64,000 bases of DNA from Heliocidaris erythrogramma. Lineage: Eukaryota; Echinodermata; Echinoidea; Camarodonta; Echinometridae. A model generated the notes under the pieces. The model saw only the letters and a list, made by a program, of their open reading frames with translations. It made no database searches and had not been told where the DNA came from. Shown in pieces: positions 20,831 through 32,940 of this stretch. Location: contig CM046863.1 in NCBI GenBank assembly GCA_025617745.1, forward strand, positions 57,983,829-58,047,828, read 5' to 3'. The position numbers were made by a program, and so were the translations under genes. The stretch's first letter is position 1. Every line of letters begins with the position of its first letter.

Positions 20831-23480
20831 ACGAAAGAAGAGAATTTCCTTTCTCCAATTTGATCAAATCACTGCCCACCTTTTGGTATTAGTATTGCTT
20901 TGCACAATGAAGCACACTGCATTTATCCTTTCTCTAACTTCTCATTTTATCATGCTTCATCATTATTAATTTTCAATCCCAGTATTACTCTCTCTCTCTC
21001 TCTCCCTCTCTCTTTTAATTTTTCACCGAGCCTCATCTCGTGTGCTTACATTTCGAACACAAGTGCATGCATTTCTAAATACATAAATATTTTGACTTCA
21101 ACTATTATTCTAGGTTTTATTGAATAATTTAAAATTCGACAAAAAAATTCATTTTGAAAGTACAAAAGTCAGTGAAGATTAATAATTGAAAAGGGTAATT
21201 AAATAATTCAACACATTATCATTATTTTTTCACATGCTAATATTTCGTACACAGAATAGCAGTAATTACCACTACTCTGCATCTGCACTCATTTGTAATA
21301 CATTATGAGTTTCAAATTAATTACAGATTTTTACTAATATTATTTTGATATTATGAATTTAAAGTTGATTCACGGTTTTTACTGAATAGTTTTAACTTGG
21401 AAAGAATTTTTTAAAGCACAACGTCAAAAAAAATCAATAATTTACCACAGTATTTTAACAAATTAAGCATTGTCTTACAAATGTGCTTACAGTTTGAACA
21501 CATAAGATTTGGACTGCATGTGCCGTCCTTTTTAGTAGACATTTGTGAATATGTTTTGAACTACTATCATGAAGGTTTTTACTGAAACACATGCTTTCTA
21601 TTTGATTTCATTAAACTTCATACGAATTATGTTAGTGAATAAAATATTTAAAGCCGTTATATACTTTTTGGAAGATCCAACTTGTTTTCATCATTGTGAA
21701 ACGTACTTATAACATTTCTGAATGACACATTGTAGGTCAGCAAGAGAATGCTACTAGCGAACAAATTACAATTAGCAATTACCTCATATACCTCTGCAGG
21801 GACAAAATATGAGGAAAATTTACTCTCAGACTTGCATTACTATTCACTATATACCACTACTATAAACTGGTAATGGTGAATATTATACATTATGACAGTG
21901 GAAAATGATTGACCATGCACAGCAACTGTATGAAAACAGATAAGAGATAATTGGTGAGAGTTTTCTATATCAATTTATAAAGAGAATGTAAAAAAAAATG
22001 TTACACAATTATTCTGTACTCAAGGTTATCAACCATTTTAAAATCAGAAAAAAAAATACAAAATCATGTTAATTGATAAAGTTAAATTTATTGAAAAAAA
22101 TCTATATACCTAAAACAGGCTTCCTTCATAAATTAAAAATAATGCACAGTCATCGTGAAGATTTGCTTAACAAAATATAATTATGAGTTCGTCGTTAATA
22201 CTTACATCTATCATATCTCTACTATAAGCTAAGCTTCAACTTAAAGAAAAGATGGAAGTGTTAGTGCGGACAAATACGCCAGCATCTTAGTAAATGTCTG
22301 TGAATACATACATTAGTCACCCCACCCCTTTCAATGTTGGCACAAGTTCTCAGAGATGTGAGTTGATTTTAGTCAATCTTTCTTGTAATCAACAAATCAG
22401 AATTACTATTATACAAATATCTTTGTGACTTATATTACCACAAAAGATCTGAAAATCATCATCACCTCAACGCTCTAGTTGGAAATATCTACATCACAAA
22501 TACAATTTCTTACGCAAGTCAATTATAAGGTAATACAACATATACAGCATATACAACATACAAGATATCTCTCAACATACAATATATAAAACAACATATA
22601 CAACATACAACATACCTCTCAACATACTATATATCTCTAAAAGTTACAATATATCTCTAAATGCTTCAGAGCAAACAAATTATAATTCTTAATCTCCCCC
22701 CAAAAATGTTCTATCTTTCATAATAATCAAATATTCGCGATCGCGAAAGATCTCTATTTACAAATACTGCACTGGCCCCGCGGCCAGCACAAGCGAAAAG
22801 AAAGTAGATCACTGTTGTCTAATGTTGATAAAATAAGAGTCAAATCTGCTGTTTGCCAGATAAAGAAAATGGATGAGTAAATGAAGATGCGATGTCCAAA
22901 TGTTGGTAGTCCTAGGTTGTGAATGTGTGACTCAGTAGAAAAAGAACGTGTTCTCTAGATGAAAACTTCCTACTAAGTGAAAAGCTGAAAGTCCATGTGC
23001 TCAGTAAACTCATGTCATTGGAAGGTTTGTATCCAGGCAACAAAAACAAGTTCTATTATAATATAAGGGAGTGAAGCAATGAAGAATGTAGAACATGTGT
23101 AGAGTGCCTTGCCTGGTGTAGTGGAGAACAAAAGATGAATGCTGAGTGCAGGAGTTGAATAAGAATAAGGTCTTTGGTATTGTCCAGTGAGGAAGTGAGC
23201 AGTTGAATGAACTTTAAACCAGCTGATCCACATAAACAAACTATGACCAAGCTTTGATCAGTCCTGTCTGTCTAATGTAAACAAATGAGTGAAGTTGCTA
23301 CAATACCACCTGTTTAGTGCAGAAGCTGGCGGTAAAATGCTTGGTTATCTGGATGATTGATGACGGGGATGCGTCCAGAAGGAGAGAGTTAGCAAATCTT
23401 CATATTTGCTTTGAGAGATTTTTGGAGGGCCAGCCTGATACAAACACTGTGGTTCTGGGTCATTGGGATTTTTTTATGAA
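20831..23480. other. AT-rich interior of the 3.95-kb transposon
   Basis: No coding signal. It contains a (TC)n run at 20991-21012 and an ACAACATA-type simple repeat at 22535-22640. Short frames at 23015-23250 have no recognisable features. Confidence 0.5.
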
Positions 23481-24049
23481 CAAGCCGAAAATGAAAGTAT
23501 AAGATTAGCTCGAGGAAGCGCGCACGTCTTCGTAATACATACAAAGAACGAGGCGCGCGCATGAAAACACACGGTTCGCAGTGCGCGCGCCGTCTTGTGC
23601 CGGTTCGTGAAATTATGAATCTGCATTTTCATGGCTCGTGTCACTTTCAGCACGACGTGTTTTTGCATAAATAAACATAATTATTACTCGAAATTTAGTG
23701 AAATGGTAGAACATGGCTAGTAGATCGTAAAAATGAAGAAAACTCAAAATTGACTATGTACGCGATTTTGGGCCTTTGTGCCACTTCGTGAAATGAGCGA
23801 CGAATTATAGCGCTTAAACATCACAATATATAACGAAAATGGATTATATAGAAGGATTGATTCTTAAACTTCAATATTACACATTCATTTACTTACATCA
23901 TTGGGCTTGTATCGAAATTTACACAAAATTAATAGCATCGTTGAAGGAACGAAAACTTCCCAACACAGGAAATTTAGCAGCACACCTTGACAGCGCCCTC
24001 ACTTGGGCAAACTATTTTTTTTTACTGTTAAACCCTCGCTTATGACGTC

Positions 24050-24480
24050 AGACTCAAGAGTTCACACCCGACAGGTCCTATAAATATACATATGTTCGAT
24101 ATGTCTATCAAGGCCAATGATGAAAAGTAGAGTTAAAATGGCATCAAGTAAAGAAATATATTTTAAAGTAAAATGACGATTACACATAAATATACCATAG
24201 AAATCTAAATTGAAATCCAAGAATATCGGGAAGCTCTATAGCAAAAACAGGAAGCCTAACATCCTTGTTGAAAGGAATCTTACAGGCTGTGCCTGGCGTT
24301 AACTAGCTGGCTATAGCTGCATAAAAACAGAAGGCAACAATATAAAACAAAGTGCTACAGGCTGTATACATGGTACGGATGGTTCTAGGACAAGTGCCCC
24401 CTGGCCAATTCCCCCCTGGACTACCAGCCCCATGCAGTTAGAAGATACAATCTGTGCATGAGCAGACAAAATTTTGTTTT
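24050..24480 (+). repeat. Dispersed repeat D, copy 2
   Basis: It aligns closely with 43220-43650: TATCGGGAAGCTCTATAGCA, GGCTGTGCCTGG.GTTA, GGTACGGATGGTTCTAGGA and CCAGCCCCATGC are shared. Confidence 0.8.
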
Positions 24481-25950
24481 TCTTACTGTTTCCATAGCAA
24501 CAGCCATTTTCTCACATGGTAGACAGTTTTTTTTTTATAACTCTTATTTGGGTTCTAATCAAGTGAATAACTGTTGATACATTATTCTAAAATGTTACAA
24601 TGTGTTTTCCTACTTTCTTAATCACGAATACATGACATCTTCTGAAATTCTATTGTTCTTGATCCGTTGCCATGTTAATAGCCCTTATGATCACGCCCAC
24701 CTCTTAATTTAGGGCAAATAAGCATATCTGAGAGTTAATGGTCCCATCTAACAGAACAAAACATTCATTTATAACGATGATTTCTAAGGGGGTGGGGACA
24801 CTTCAGTTTTGTGCCCATAGACTATACTGATAATACATGGGATAATGGGCTCTAGATGTACCTTTCATAGTGTTTTTCATTCGCATCCAGTAAAAATACA
24901 TCATTCGATTTGGGATTACATAAAATGAGTTATCCATCACCTTATCGGATAATTTCTTTTCTGTGTGTGACATGACAATATACATGATATGTTTAATCAA
25001 GAAAAAACGTTTAAATTTACAAATTTACGTTGGGTAAAAAAACTTGGAAATTGGTAGTTTTCACAACCTATTATGTTGAGTAAACCACAGTTTTATGTTT
25101 CGTTACGCCATACATGTGTGTGTAATATCCAACTTTCAATTGCATATTAATCAGGTTTATAACTTGAAACTCAAAATAAATCTGATATCACTTGAAAGTC
25201 TTAATCAGGTATTACACATTAGGTCCAAAAATTAAAAATTGTGATAACTGACATTCTTTCAAATTTTGAGGCAAAAATGCGCATGGCATCCGCCCGTACC
25301 TTATTCCTCAGTATTTTGCAAGAGTTTGAGCATGGATGCCGAACATTACCCAAAAATGACTCAGCATTATTATAAAGAATATATATATATATATATCATT
25401 GGCAGGTTGACTTTGCAAGATTTTCCCTATGCTTTTTTGCGTACTGCCTCGCACTGAACGATGAGGGTTCTATATTCATACGCCGTTTTCGGAGTATACA
25501 CCTGTGCTCGGTTTTCCGACGTTGGGTCTGACTGGCCATGTTGAATCTCTTCGATATTGTCAACATATTCAGTCAAACCGCAAAAGTGCTCTATTTTATT
25601 TCCAGGTTTGCTTCACTGGGTCAGTCTCTGAATACATAATGAGCAGGAATCCCCAGGAACATCTAATTTCCAAATGACTGAATGGACTAGTTAACATTTA
25701 CTGATTGTCATGATTTACACATCAAATAAAAGAAAAGGAATTAGAAATTCATGACATACTCTATTTGTCTATTAAAAATGTGAAAAAATTTGTGAAAAAT
25801 AATGTTATTTTGTGACCCCCAAAATGGAAATGAAAAGAAAAATAAACCTGTAAAAAACTCACATAGTTGTATTATGAGCCAGGCTGAATTTTATATGAGA
25901 TTGAAGGGCAATATCTATACTTAAATATTGAAATAATATGTATGTACACC
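24481..25950. other. No gene seen
   Basis: AT-rich sequence with an (AT)n run at 25380-25396. No convincing exon, TIR pair or second copy. Confidence 0.45.
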
Positions 25951-25953
25951 TAA

Positions 25954-26252
25954 TGACAGGGTCAGGATCCAGCAAAATGTAACCAAAGTACACATTGTGT
26001 CCTTCAAACAGGTGATTCCAGCACTCTGATTACTTCACAAGCCTTTTCCACAAAATAAATCAACAGCCAGGACCATGTTTGTACAAGGGGTCAAGAGTTC
26101 ACTCAACATGTGGCTTGTGGTTTCAAATATCGCGCCCTAATCTTGCAGGGTGGCCTTGCCAGCCAATCACAGCGCTAGGATTCTATGGTCTTGACAATTT
26201 CAAGGATACATTATGTACTTGGGTTGAACATTGCTGGATCCTGACCCTGTCA
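25954..26252. mobile_element. 299-bp MITE flanked by TAA (PIF/Harbinger-like)
   Basis: Left end TGACAGGGTCAGGATCCAGC; the right end is its reverse complement, both continuing AA and ATGT-like. TAA flanks both sides (25951-25953, 26253-26255), a 3-bp duplication matching the TWA preference of PIF/Harbinger. The interior has no coding sequence. Confidence 0.75.
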
Positions 26253-26255
26253 TAA

Positions 26256-26689
26256 ATGTATGGATGTTTTGAATATGATCATGTAGCCTCCATACATATG
26301 CGTTTTAATAGTGGCTCATATACTTTTTATATGTCTTTTATCGACTTGAAATCTTATAAAGAAAAGCGTTTTGTTACACTAATTTATCATTTATTTTATG
26401 TACTTATTTTTAAAATTGATAAACATTGCATTGATAAACTATCCATTTATCTTGCCAGAAAGTTTGATGAGCATAACATGAAAAATTTCTTGAGTTAATT
26501 AACTTTGAATATGACTATGCAAAACAGTCCACTGGTTGCAAGGAGAGTGTGCCATTTCAGGCACTGGAAATAAAATCAGCCCTTTTTGCTCATTTGCATA
26601 GGACCTGCGGTCTGACTGTATCGCGCCGAGGACGTTCACATCAAACCATCGTTCCATAATAACATACATACATGTATATATCTAAAGCC
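26256..26689. other. No gene seen
   Basis: AT-rich; an 80-codon frame at 26256-26498 is Tyr/Ile/Phe-rich with no domain and starts in transposon flank. Treated as chance. Confidence 0.5.
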
Positions 26690-28420
26690 CGTCACACTAA
26701 GTATAAACGTCTTGCTGATTCTTGCTTGATGAAAACGTTTGTAAAAACGCGGTGTCATTGTTAAACTGACACATTTACTATATTAAGTTTTCCTTTGTTT
26801 ATAAAATAATTATTTTGTATTTTTCATGTTTAATCTTAGAATGCACCAAGAAATAGTGCAATTAACGTCTTCTGTATTTGTGTTTCTATCAACAACCATT
26901 GTTCCTGTATATTTGCCTTTGAACGAATTTCAAATTCCAAATCCCAACTTTCATTGGATTGTCAAAAGGTTCCATTATTTAATGATAGAGTAAAAAAAAA
27001 TATATTAAAGATGAATAAATGAAAATGAGGTTGGTCGAGAAAAGATTAAATTTTCGATTGGGCCTATTTCAAATTCCCATATGTATAGTAATGACAGCCT
27101 CCAAAAATTCATAACTTTCATATTGCTTGTCCGATTTCTTTCAAACTTACACCAATCTGCTTTCTGATTTTCCTCGTTTTTAGAACAACTTGACATTAAG
27201 GTAGGATTTCCTTTTAAGAAAATAATATAAACTCAATGAGCTTTCAAGATTTGCACGGTTGAATAGTATTATAAATTGGTTAAAATGCGCAAATGTATTC
27301 AGGAGACCATAATGTTAACAACATGCTTTGCTCGTTTTTTAGGAGCCTCATCGTTTCGAACAGCGTGCCCTGGGCTCGCAGTTCTTTCTTTAAACGAAAT
27401 TTCCAGAACCCACGCACTACCATAAAACACAGGAGTGATTCTAAGGACCGACCTACATTTTTCCTTCGCAAATATTTTGTGGTATGAACTAGTCAAGATA
27501 CAACTTTTAATGGTGCCATTATACTATCACATATTTTTTTTCATGATTTTGTTCCTTCATTTATAACACATAACCCTGTGGAGGGCTCCAAGTCCATCTA
27601 TTCCCCTTCAGTCCCCAATTCATTGAGAGTAAATGCGCTGGTGTAAGCTATTTCAGGGTTATGTCAAATGAAATCATGAACTTTTTCTATATCAATATTA
27701 TATTAAAGTAATGTACATTTTATTAAAGTGTTTGACTGAAGTTCATGGTTTTGAATATATCACCGGCATTGTATATATTCTCACTAAAGGCCATTGTTTC
27801 AATTTATTTTTTAATAATTCAATGAGAAATAAATGTGAAAGTTCGAGTCACCCAAGGACAAAAGGTTAACTTGAATATCGTGCATGGAATAAATAATGCA
27901 GGAAACTGATATAACAACAATCAGAACTGAAACATTTTGTTTCTCTCTCTCTCTCTCTATTTCTCTCTCTCTCTTGATTCATTTCTAGGGGTATACCGGA
28001 TGAAGCAATCTGGTAAACATGTAAATCTGGGTTAGTACACCGGGCCACCGTAAATAACTAGACTATAGATATAAAACATAACTCAGTTAATCATATATGA
28101 AATAAGAAATCACCCTGGGGAAAAAAAATTCCCAGGCAAGATAGCATGAAAACTTGTAGATCAGGTGACAGAAGTGATAGAGTGAACTGAAAGTACAGAT
28201 ATATGTGACCGTATTCTGGGCAAATTTAAACCTGATCCTGGATCTAAAGTCAATTTTTTTAACAATGGAAGTTAGAGGTCTAAGTTTTCCTTTCCTTAAA
28301 CATGCTTTTACACTGGACGTCTGGTTAAGCTCAATTAGAATTGCGTTAAGAGCTCCCCTTTTCAGGCCAAAATCACCATTTTGATATGCATTTATTTTAA
28401 AATACGTTTTTTTTCTGGAG
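26690..28420 (+). repeat. Segmental repeat S, copy A (without SINE)
   Basis: Blocks match copy B in order: 26720-27000 with 48960-49262; 27255-27475 with 51205-51415 (shared GTGCCCT.GGGCTCGC.GTTC and TTTCTTTAAACGAA); 27650-27800 with 52545-52700; 27835-28260 with 53190-53540. Parts also match copy C (55500-55930). The open frames at 27280-27496 fall in the block shared with 51205-51415. They change frame between copies, so I do not call them genes. A (TC)n run lies at 27942-27975. Confidence 0.75.
27085..27225. mobile_element. Solo end of a TTAA-type element
   Basis: Resembles 41290-41445 (shared AAAAAT.CATAA, TTGTCC.AT.TTT, CTGATTTTCC) and ends TTCCTTTTAAGAAA like the other's CCCCTTTAAGAAA. 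A diverged relative of the TTAA hairpin elements, present in segmental copy A only. Confidence 0.5.
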
Positions 28421-28421
28421 C

Positions 28422-28443
28422 CCCCCCCCCCCCCCCCCCCCCC
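28422..28443. repeat. C22 homopolymer
   Basis: Uninterrupted C run after TTTTTTTTCTGGAG. Copy B has CTGGACCTTTT at the same place, so the run expanded after the duplication. Confidence 0.85.
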
Positions 28444-28512
28444 GCAGAAGTACAGTTTCAAACATACTCAGTGCGGTGTGCAAATCCAGCGGCATGCAGA
28501 GCCCGAATAATG

Positions 28513-29285
28513 GGGTTCCCTCGCTAGTCATCAGGACCGCTATTCATAATGGAGGAAAGGCTCATTATTCATAAGACTCATTATAAGGAATAATATTCAT
28601 AATACGAGAAGAGCGTCGCATTCATACTACGGATAGAGGGTCGCTATTCATAATAGGAGAAGAGGGTTGAAGCTTTTCATACTACTAGGAGAAGAGGGTC
28701 GATATTCATAGTAGGAGAAGAGGGTTGATATTCATAATAGGAGAAGAGGGTTGATATTCATAGTAGGAAAAGAGGGTTGATATTCATAATAGGAGAAGAG
28801 GGTTGATATTCATAATAGGAGAAGAGGGTTGATATTCATAATAGGAGAAGAGGGTCACTATTCATAATAGGAGAAGAGGGTTGATATTCATAATAGGAGA
28901 AGAGGGTTGATATTCATAATAGGAGAAGAGGGTTGATATTCATAATAGGAGAAGAGGGTTGATATTCATAGTAGGAGAAGAGGGTTGATATTCATAGTAG
29001 GAAAAGAGGGTTGATATTCATAATATTAGAATAGGGTCACTATTCATAATACGAAATGAGGGTCGCTATTCATACTACGGATAGAGGGTCGCTATTCATA
29101 ATAGGAGAAGAGGATCGCAGCTTATTATAATACGGAAAGAGGGTCGCTATTCATAGTAGGAGAAGAGGGTTGATATTCATACTACTAAATGAGGGTCGCT
29201 ATTCATAATATTAGAAGAGGGTCACTATTCATAATACGAAATGAGGGTCGCTATTCATAATACAGAAAGAGGGTCGCTATGATAA
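28513..29285. repeat. 26-bp satellite grown inside a CGCTATTCATA MITE
   Basis: The left edge GGGGTTCCCTCGCTAGTCAT matches the terminus of the MITE family at 19108 and 37594. From about 28560 the unit GAAGAGGGTTGATATTCATA + ATAGGA repeats about 26-28 times. The central block (28720-29000) is nearly homogeneous; the outer units vary (GGTCGCTATTCATAATACGG). The right terminus is lost or merges into unique DNA at about 29280. Confidence 0.85.
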
Positions 29286-30169
29286 TGATAATAAATGTGT
29301 TGGGCATCAGGTATATCTAGAATATTAAATCAGGTTATAATTATTTTGATATCACACACTCCGTCTACTCCTATTCTTATTAGATTTACATGTATTGATT
29401 TTCTCATTGTAATTTTCATACTGTGCGTGTCAATTATATTTTGATTTTTGTTTCCTATAACGTGGTTCATGTGTGTTGTGTAGTTCCATGTTTGGAATGT
29501 TTGAAAAATAAGAGTAGTTGCAGTCAAGTGCTAACTTGATCACCATCAACAGGTAGTTTCAAAAAGAAAAGAAAAGGGGAATGTGAACAGTTACTTGAGA
29601 GAGAGAGAGAGAGGAAACAGAGACAAAAACCCAAATGTTGTGAATTTGGGGATAGAGAGGTGGAGATAACTAGAAGGAGATGTGCAGGAATATAAAGATA
29701 GGGGAAAACGCAAGAAAAAAAACCCCGTCTAATGAAGAACTTGGTCTGAGCCTACAAGTAAACATTTACGCTTCTTGGTTATGGTACCAGCTATCCAACA
29801 AGGACAAGTTATACTTACGTTTAACTGTGTTAAATGTTTGAGTTAATTTCAAAACCGAGTCAAGTAAGTTCCAATGATGGGGTCCAGTTAGTTTGCAGGC
29901 ACAAACCCTGGTCAGTCGTAAAAGAGAGTCTGCGCTGCGAGACTACAATATGCCATGTAATATAGCTGCCCCAAACACGACCAGTAGGTAGCTGGATTAG
30001 GCTCCTCTCAAGACACAATGATTTTCTGATAAAGTGTCAAAATAGGGTATGTGTTTGCAGACTAGGGTCCAGTATTATACGAATGTTTTTGGAACGTGGA
30101 GGGCGAAAGAGATTAGACTGCCTAAACTATCCAATACGTGTTTTACATACATAAGGGCAATGGTGACAT
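29286..30169. other. No gene seen
   Basis: AT-rich sequence with (GA)n at 29598-29614. The 65-codon minus frame at 29330-29527 has no supporting feature. Confidence 0.45.
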
Positions 30170-32170
30170 TTAAAGTTAAAAGAAGACACCTAATTGTTCA
30201 TAAAACAGGGTAATATCTTTCATTAATCCATTAGTCCTATAACTATACAAATGTTAAAATGGCATTAAGTCGATATATAAATATTCAAGTACAAAGACGT
30301 TACACACCCATACCATGGAAAGTGAAACTACAATCTCAGAAGATCAGGTAGCTTTATAGCAAAAACAGGAACCCATACATCCTCTTTGAAACCAGCTCAC
30401 AGGATGTGCCTGAGGATTAACAGCTGTCTGACTATAGCTGCAAAAATACTAAACTGCTAAAGGCAACAATAAACACAGTAGGCAACGTACAGACTGTATA
30501 CATGGTAGGATGGTTCTAGAACAAGCCAGTACAATAAGCCAGTTCGGGGTTAGCGCATGGTACAAATGACCCCAAATATCCACAGATATTTTAGACATGG
30601 AGGGTCCCTTTATGTGCACTTCAGAAAAATAACTCTGGGAGTGATAGAGGTGCCTCATGAATAGCTTTTGTTTCCCCCTTTAAAAAGAATACTTCCCACT
30701 GGATATCATGGAATGCACCATTAGTGCATAATTGAATAATGATTACATGACATTCATGAGCACATATCGAATATTAGTGTCAGTGGGTTTTAGAATTTGG
30801 TACAGATGACCTTTATCTGCTCATGCTCAGATTGCATCTCCGAAGTGGCTTATTGCCCCTGGTCTACCCAGCCCCATACAGGACAACACTCCAGTTAGGA
30901 GATACAATCTGCACATAAGCAGACAAAAGGTCATTTGTAATTTGTACCAAAGTATAAAACAAACCCAGAAACAAATAACAGCTAAATAATCTCGGGTTAT
31001 TCATTCATCAACAATGCATTTTATGGTACACAGGTGGATTTTTTTTCCAAAAAAGAAAGGGTTAAACAGGGGAACAGAGATATCAATGAAGCATCTCCAT
31101 CATTTTAGGAGTTCCTAAGGTGGAACATCTTCACGTTTATAAGATCTGAATCATTAGGGTCTTTGATACCACCTTAATTACAAACTTTTCTATTATCAAT
31201 AGAAATTATTTGTCTAGATAGCTAACAGCGTTTTTGTTGTAGATGTCATTTCCTGCTTTCTCGGAAACGACTCTTTAATAATATCTGCCCATTATGATTC
31301 ATAGTGCAAATGTAAAACTCGTGATGAACTTCAAGGGATATAATAAAAAAACACTGTTTCTTCATTCATGAATATTCAACAGTTAACCTGGTGTACACGT
31401 GTGGTAGATATGTTGGAAAGAGTATTTTATGAACATTGCTCATCATTGAAGAGCTTTAAAACATTCATCAGTGATACGGACAAGGACACAATAATGTCAT
31501 TTTTTCACGCTAATACTAGGCCTATACGTATCAGGATTACTTCATTTCTCGCACTAGATGAGCTTGTTTCATGACATTTCCTCCTGTGACAATTATTGTT
31601 CCCGTCTAACTTTACCATGTTAATCCTAAACCTAAAACTAACCCTAGCCCTTATCGTAACCATAATCCTAATCTTAAAGATAAATATGAGTTCTGGTCAT
31701 GATATGATTGCAGGGCCCTCAGTGAGAACAGTATATAATACTGATAAGGCTACCCTGGGTAAAACAAGACATATTATTATTATTATTATCATTATTATTA
31801 TTATTATTGTCATTATTATTGTGATTATTATGATGATGAAATTAAATTGTGAAAGAAACTGTCTCGAAGACATTGGGAAAAGTTGATTATATAGCACATA
31901 AGAATTGGTGTATGTTGTAAAGTTTTGGAATAACCAAAATGATAAGAAATTGACTCAATCCTGTTGAAATTTACATGCACTGCACACAGAAAATGTATTA
32001 TGGGACTACACAAAAATGTTCGGCCGAACATTTCAGCTGTTTCTTGTCATATTTCGAATGTGAGGGCCTTTGAAGAGCAATCTCTTTTTAATGGGACATA
32101 TCTACCGTATCACCGCTGAGCTACAATCATACATACTAACCGGTCAAGCTGACGTAGTGCGTAATTGCCC
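30170..32170 (+). repeat. Dispersed repeat D, copy 3 (with an insert)
   Basis: The longest copy. It aligns with 43180-43990 up to GAACAT at 31436 and resumes at ACATACTAACCGG (32131). The intervening ~690 bases are absent from copy 4. ACAT is present at both joints. Confidence 0.7.
31757..32130 (-). mobile_element. Possible degenerate tRNA-derived SINE
   Basis: On the minus strand the right edge of the insert reads GTAGCTCAGCGGTGATACGG, whose TAGCTCAGCGG fits the pol III A box. A weak B-box-like ATTCGAAAT follows about 50 bases on. The other end is an (AAT)n tail (31762-31835 on the plus strand). The body is not recognised. Confidence 0.35.
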
Positions 32171-32331
32171 TCAAACCGTACCTGATATACATCATTGGGA
32201 TTTTTAACTACCATGATGAAGGAAGTTGCGACTATTTTAACCACATGTCTCCATAATGATGTACTAAGTATTTCAATCATTATCGTTTATGTCAGTATCA
32301 TTTAAATTACTAGGAACATTTGATAACAACA

Positions 32332-32381
32332 GTAGTAGTTGTAGTAGTAGTAGTGTAGTAGTAGTAGTAGTAGTAGTAGTA
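32332..32381. repeat. (TAG)n microsatellite
   Basis: About 50 bases of TAG, ending exactly at the terminus of the CCTAATACCG element. A second imperfect run lies at 32843-32940 on its other side. Confidence 0.85.
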
Positions 32382-32842
32382 GTATGATCACTTCACCTAA
32401 TACCGGCCATGTCATAATACCGACCATTAAGCGGATCATGGCATCTAGCGCGCGTCTTGCAAATTAACCCATGGGACTACGCGTAGAATGCCTAGCAACG
32501 TTGAGAACAGCCAAAATAGAGCAAGATGAGGAATAAAAACGTAATTATTATAAACTTTTTGTTAATTTTTCATATTTTCATTAAAATAATCTCTTTTCAT
32601 AAATTGCATTGACTATGTGCAGGGGTCGGTAATTAAAACGCACTTCTCCCTCTATGCGTAAAATGAGATGACTCTAATTGCAACGTCATTTCTACAAGAA
32701 CGTGCAAGTATTATCGCTCTTTACTACCTGGATCTTGTTCCCCAGTATTTGGGTAATAGTCTGATGAATTTTCATTACGTAATCTTTGCCGTAGTCGTTG
32801 GAAACATCGTTAAGAGGTCGGTATTAGGTAAAGGCATCATAC
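32382..32842 (+). mobile_element. CCTAATACCG MITE, copy 1
   Basis: 461 bp with inverted ends: GTATGATCACTTCACCTAAT + ACCGGCC, and GTATGATGCCTTTACCTAAT + ACCGACC from the right. It is inserted in a TAG microsatellite; TA is seen on both sides. The inverted copy is at 40805-41255. A 62-codon frame inside is not recognised. Confidence 0.75.
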
Positions 32843-32940
32843 TAGTTGTAGTATAGTAGTAGAAGTAGTAGTAGCAGTAGTAGTAGTAATAGTACTAGTG
32901 GTAGTAGAGGTAGTAATAATAATAGTAGTAGTATATGTTG

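Larger units (their letters stand above)
19856..23806 (+). mobile_element. 3.95-kb non-autonomous DNA transposon
   Basis: The ends form an inverted repeat of about 30 bp: AATTCGTCGCTCATTTCACG then AAGTGGCACAA on the left, and its reverse complement ending at 23806. ATA flanks both sides, a possible 3-bp target duplication. The left third carries a 276-bp tandem array built from the terminal motif. The rest (20830-23480) is AT-rich without recognisable coding sequence. At the right there is a second CG-rich zone (23510-23610). I cannot assign a superfamily. Confidence 0.7.

Noticed and set aside
28560-29280. CRISPR-like array of 26-bp repeats
   Set aside because: There are no unique spacers; it is a simple head-to-tail satellite.
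31615-31680. Telomere-like CTAAACC/CTAACCCTA words
   Set aside because: They are irregular and few, with no TTAGGG array; not evidence of an interstitial telomere.
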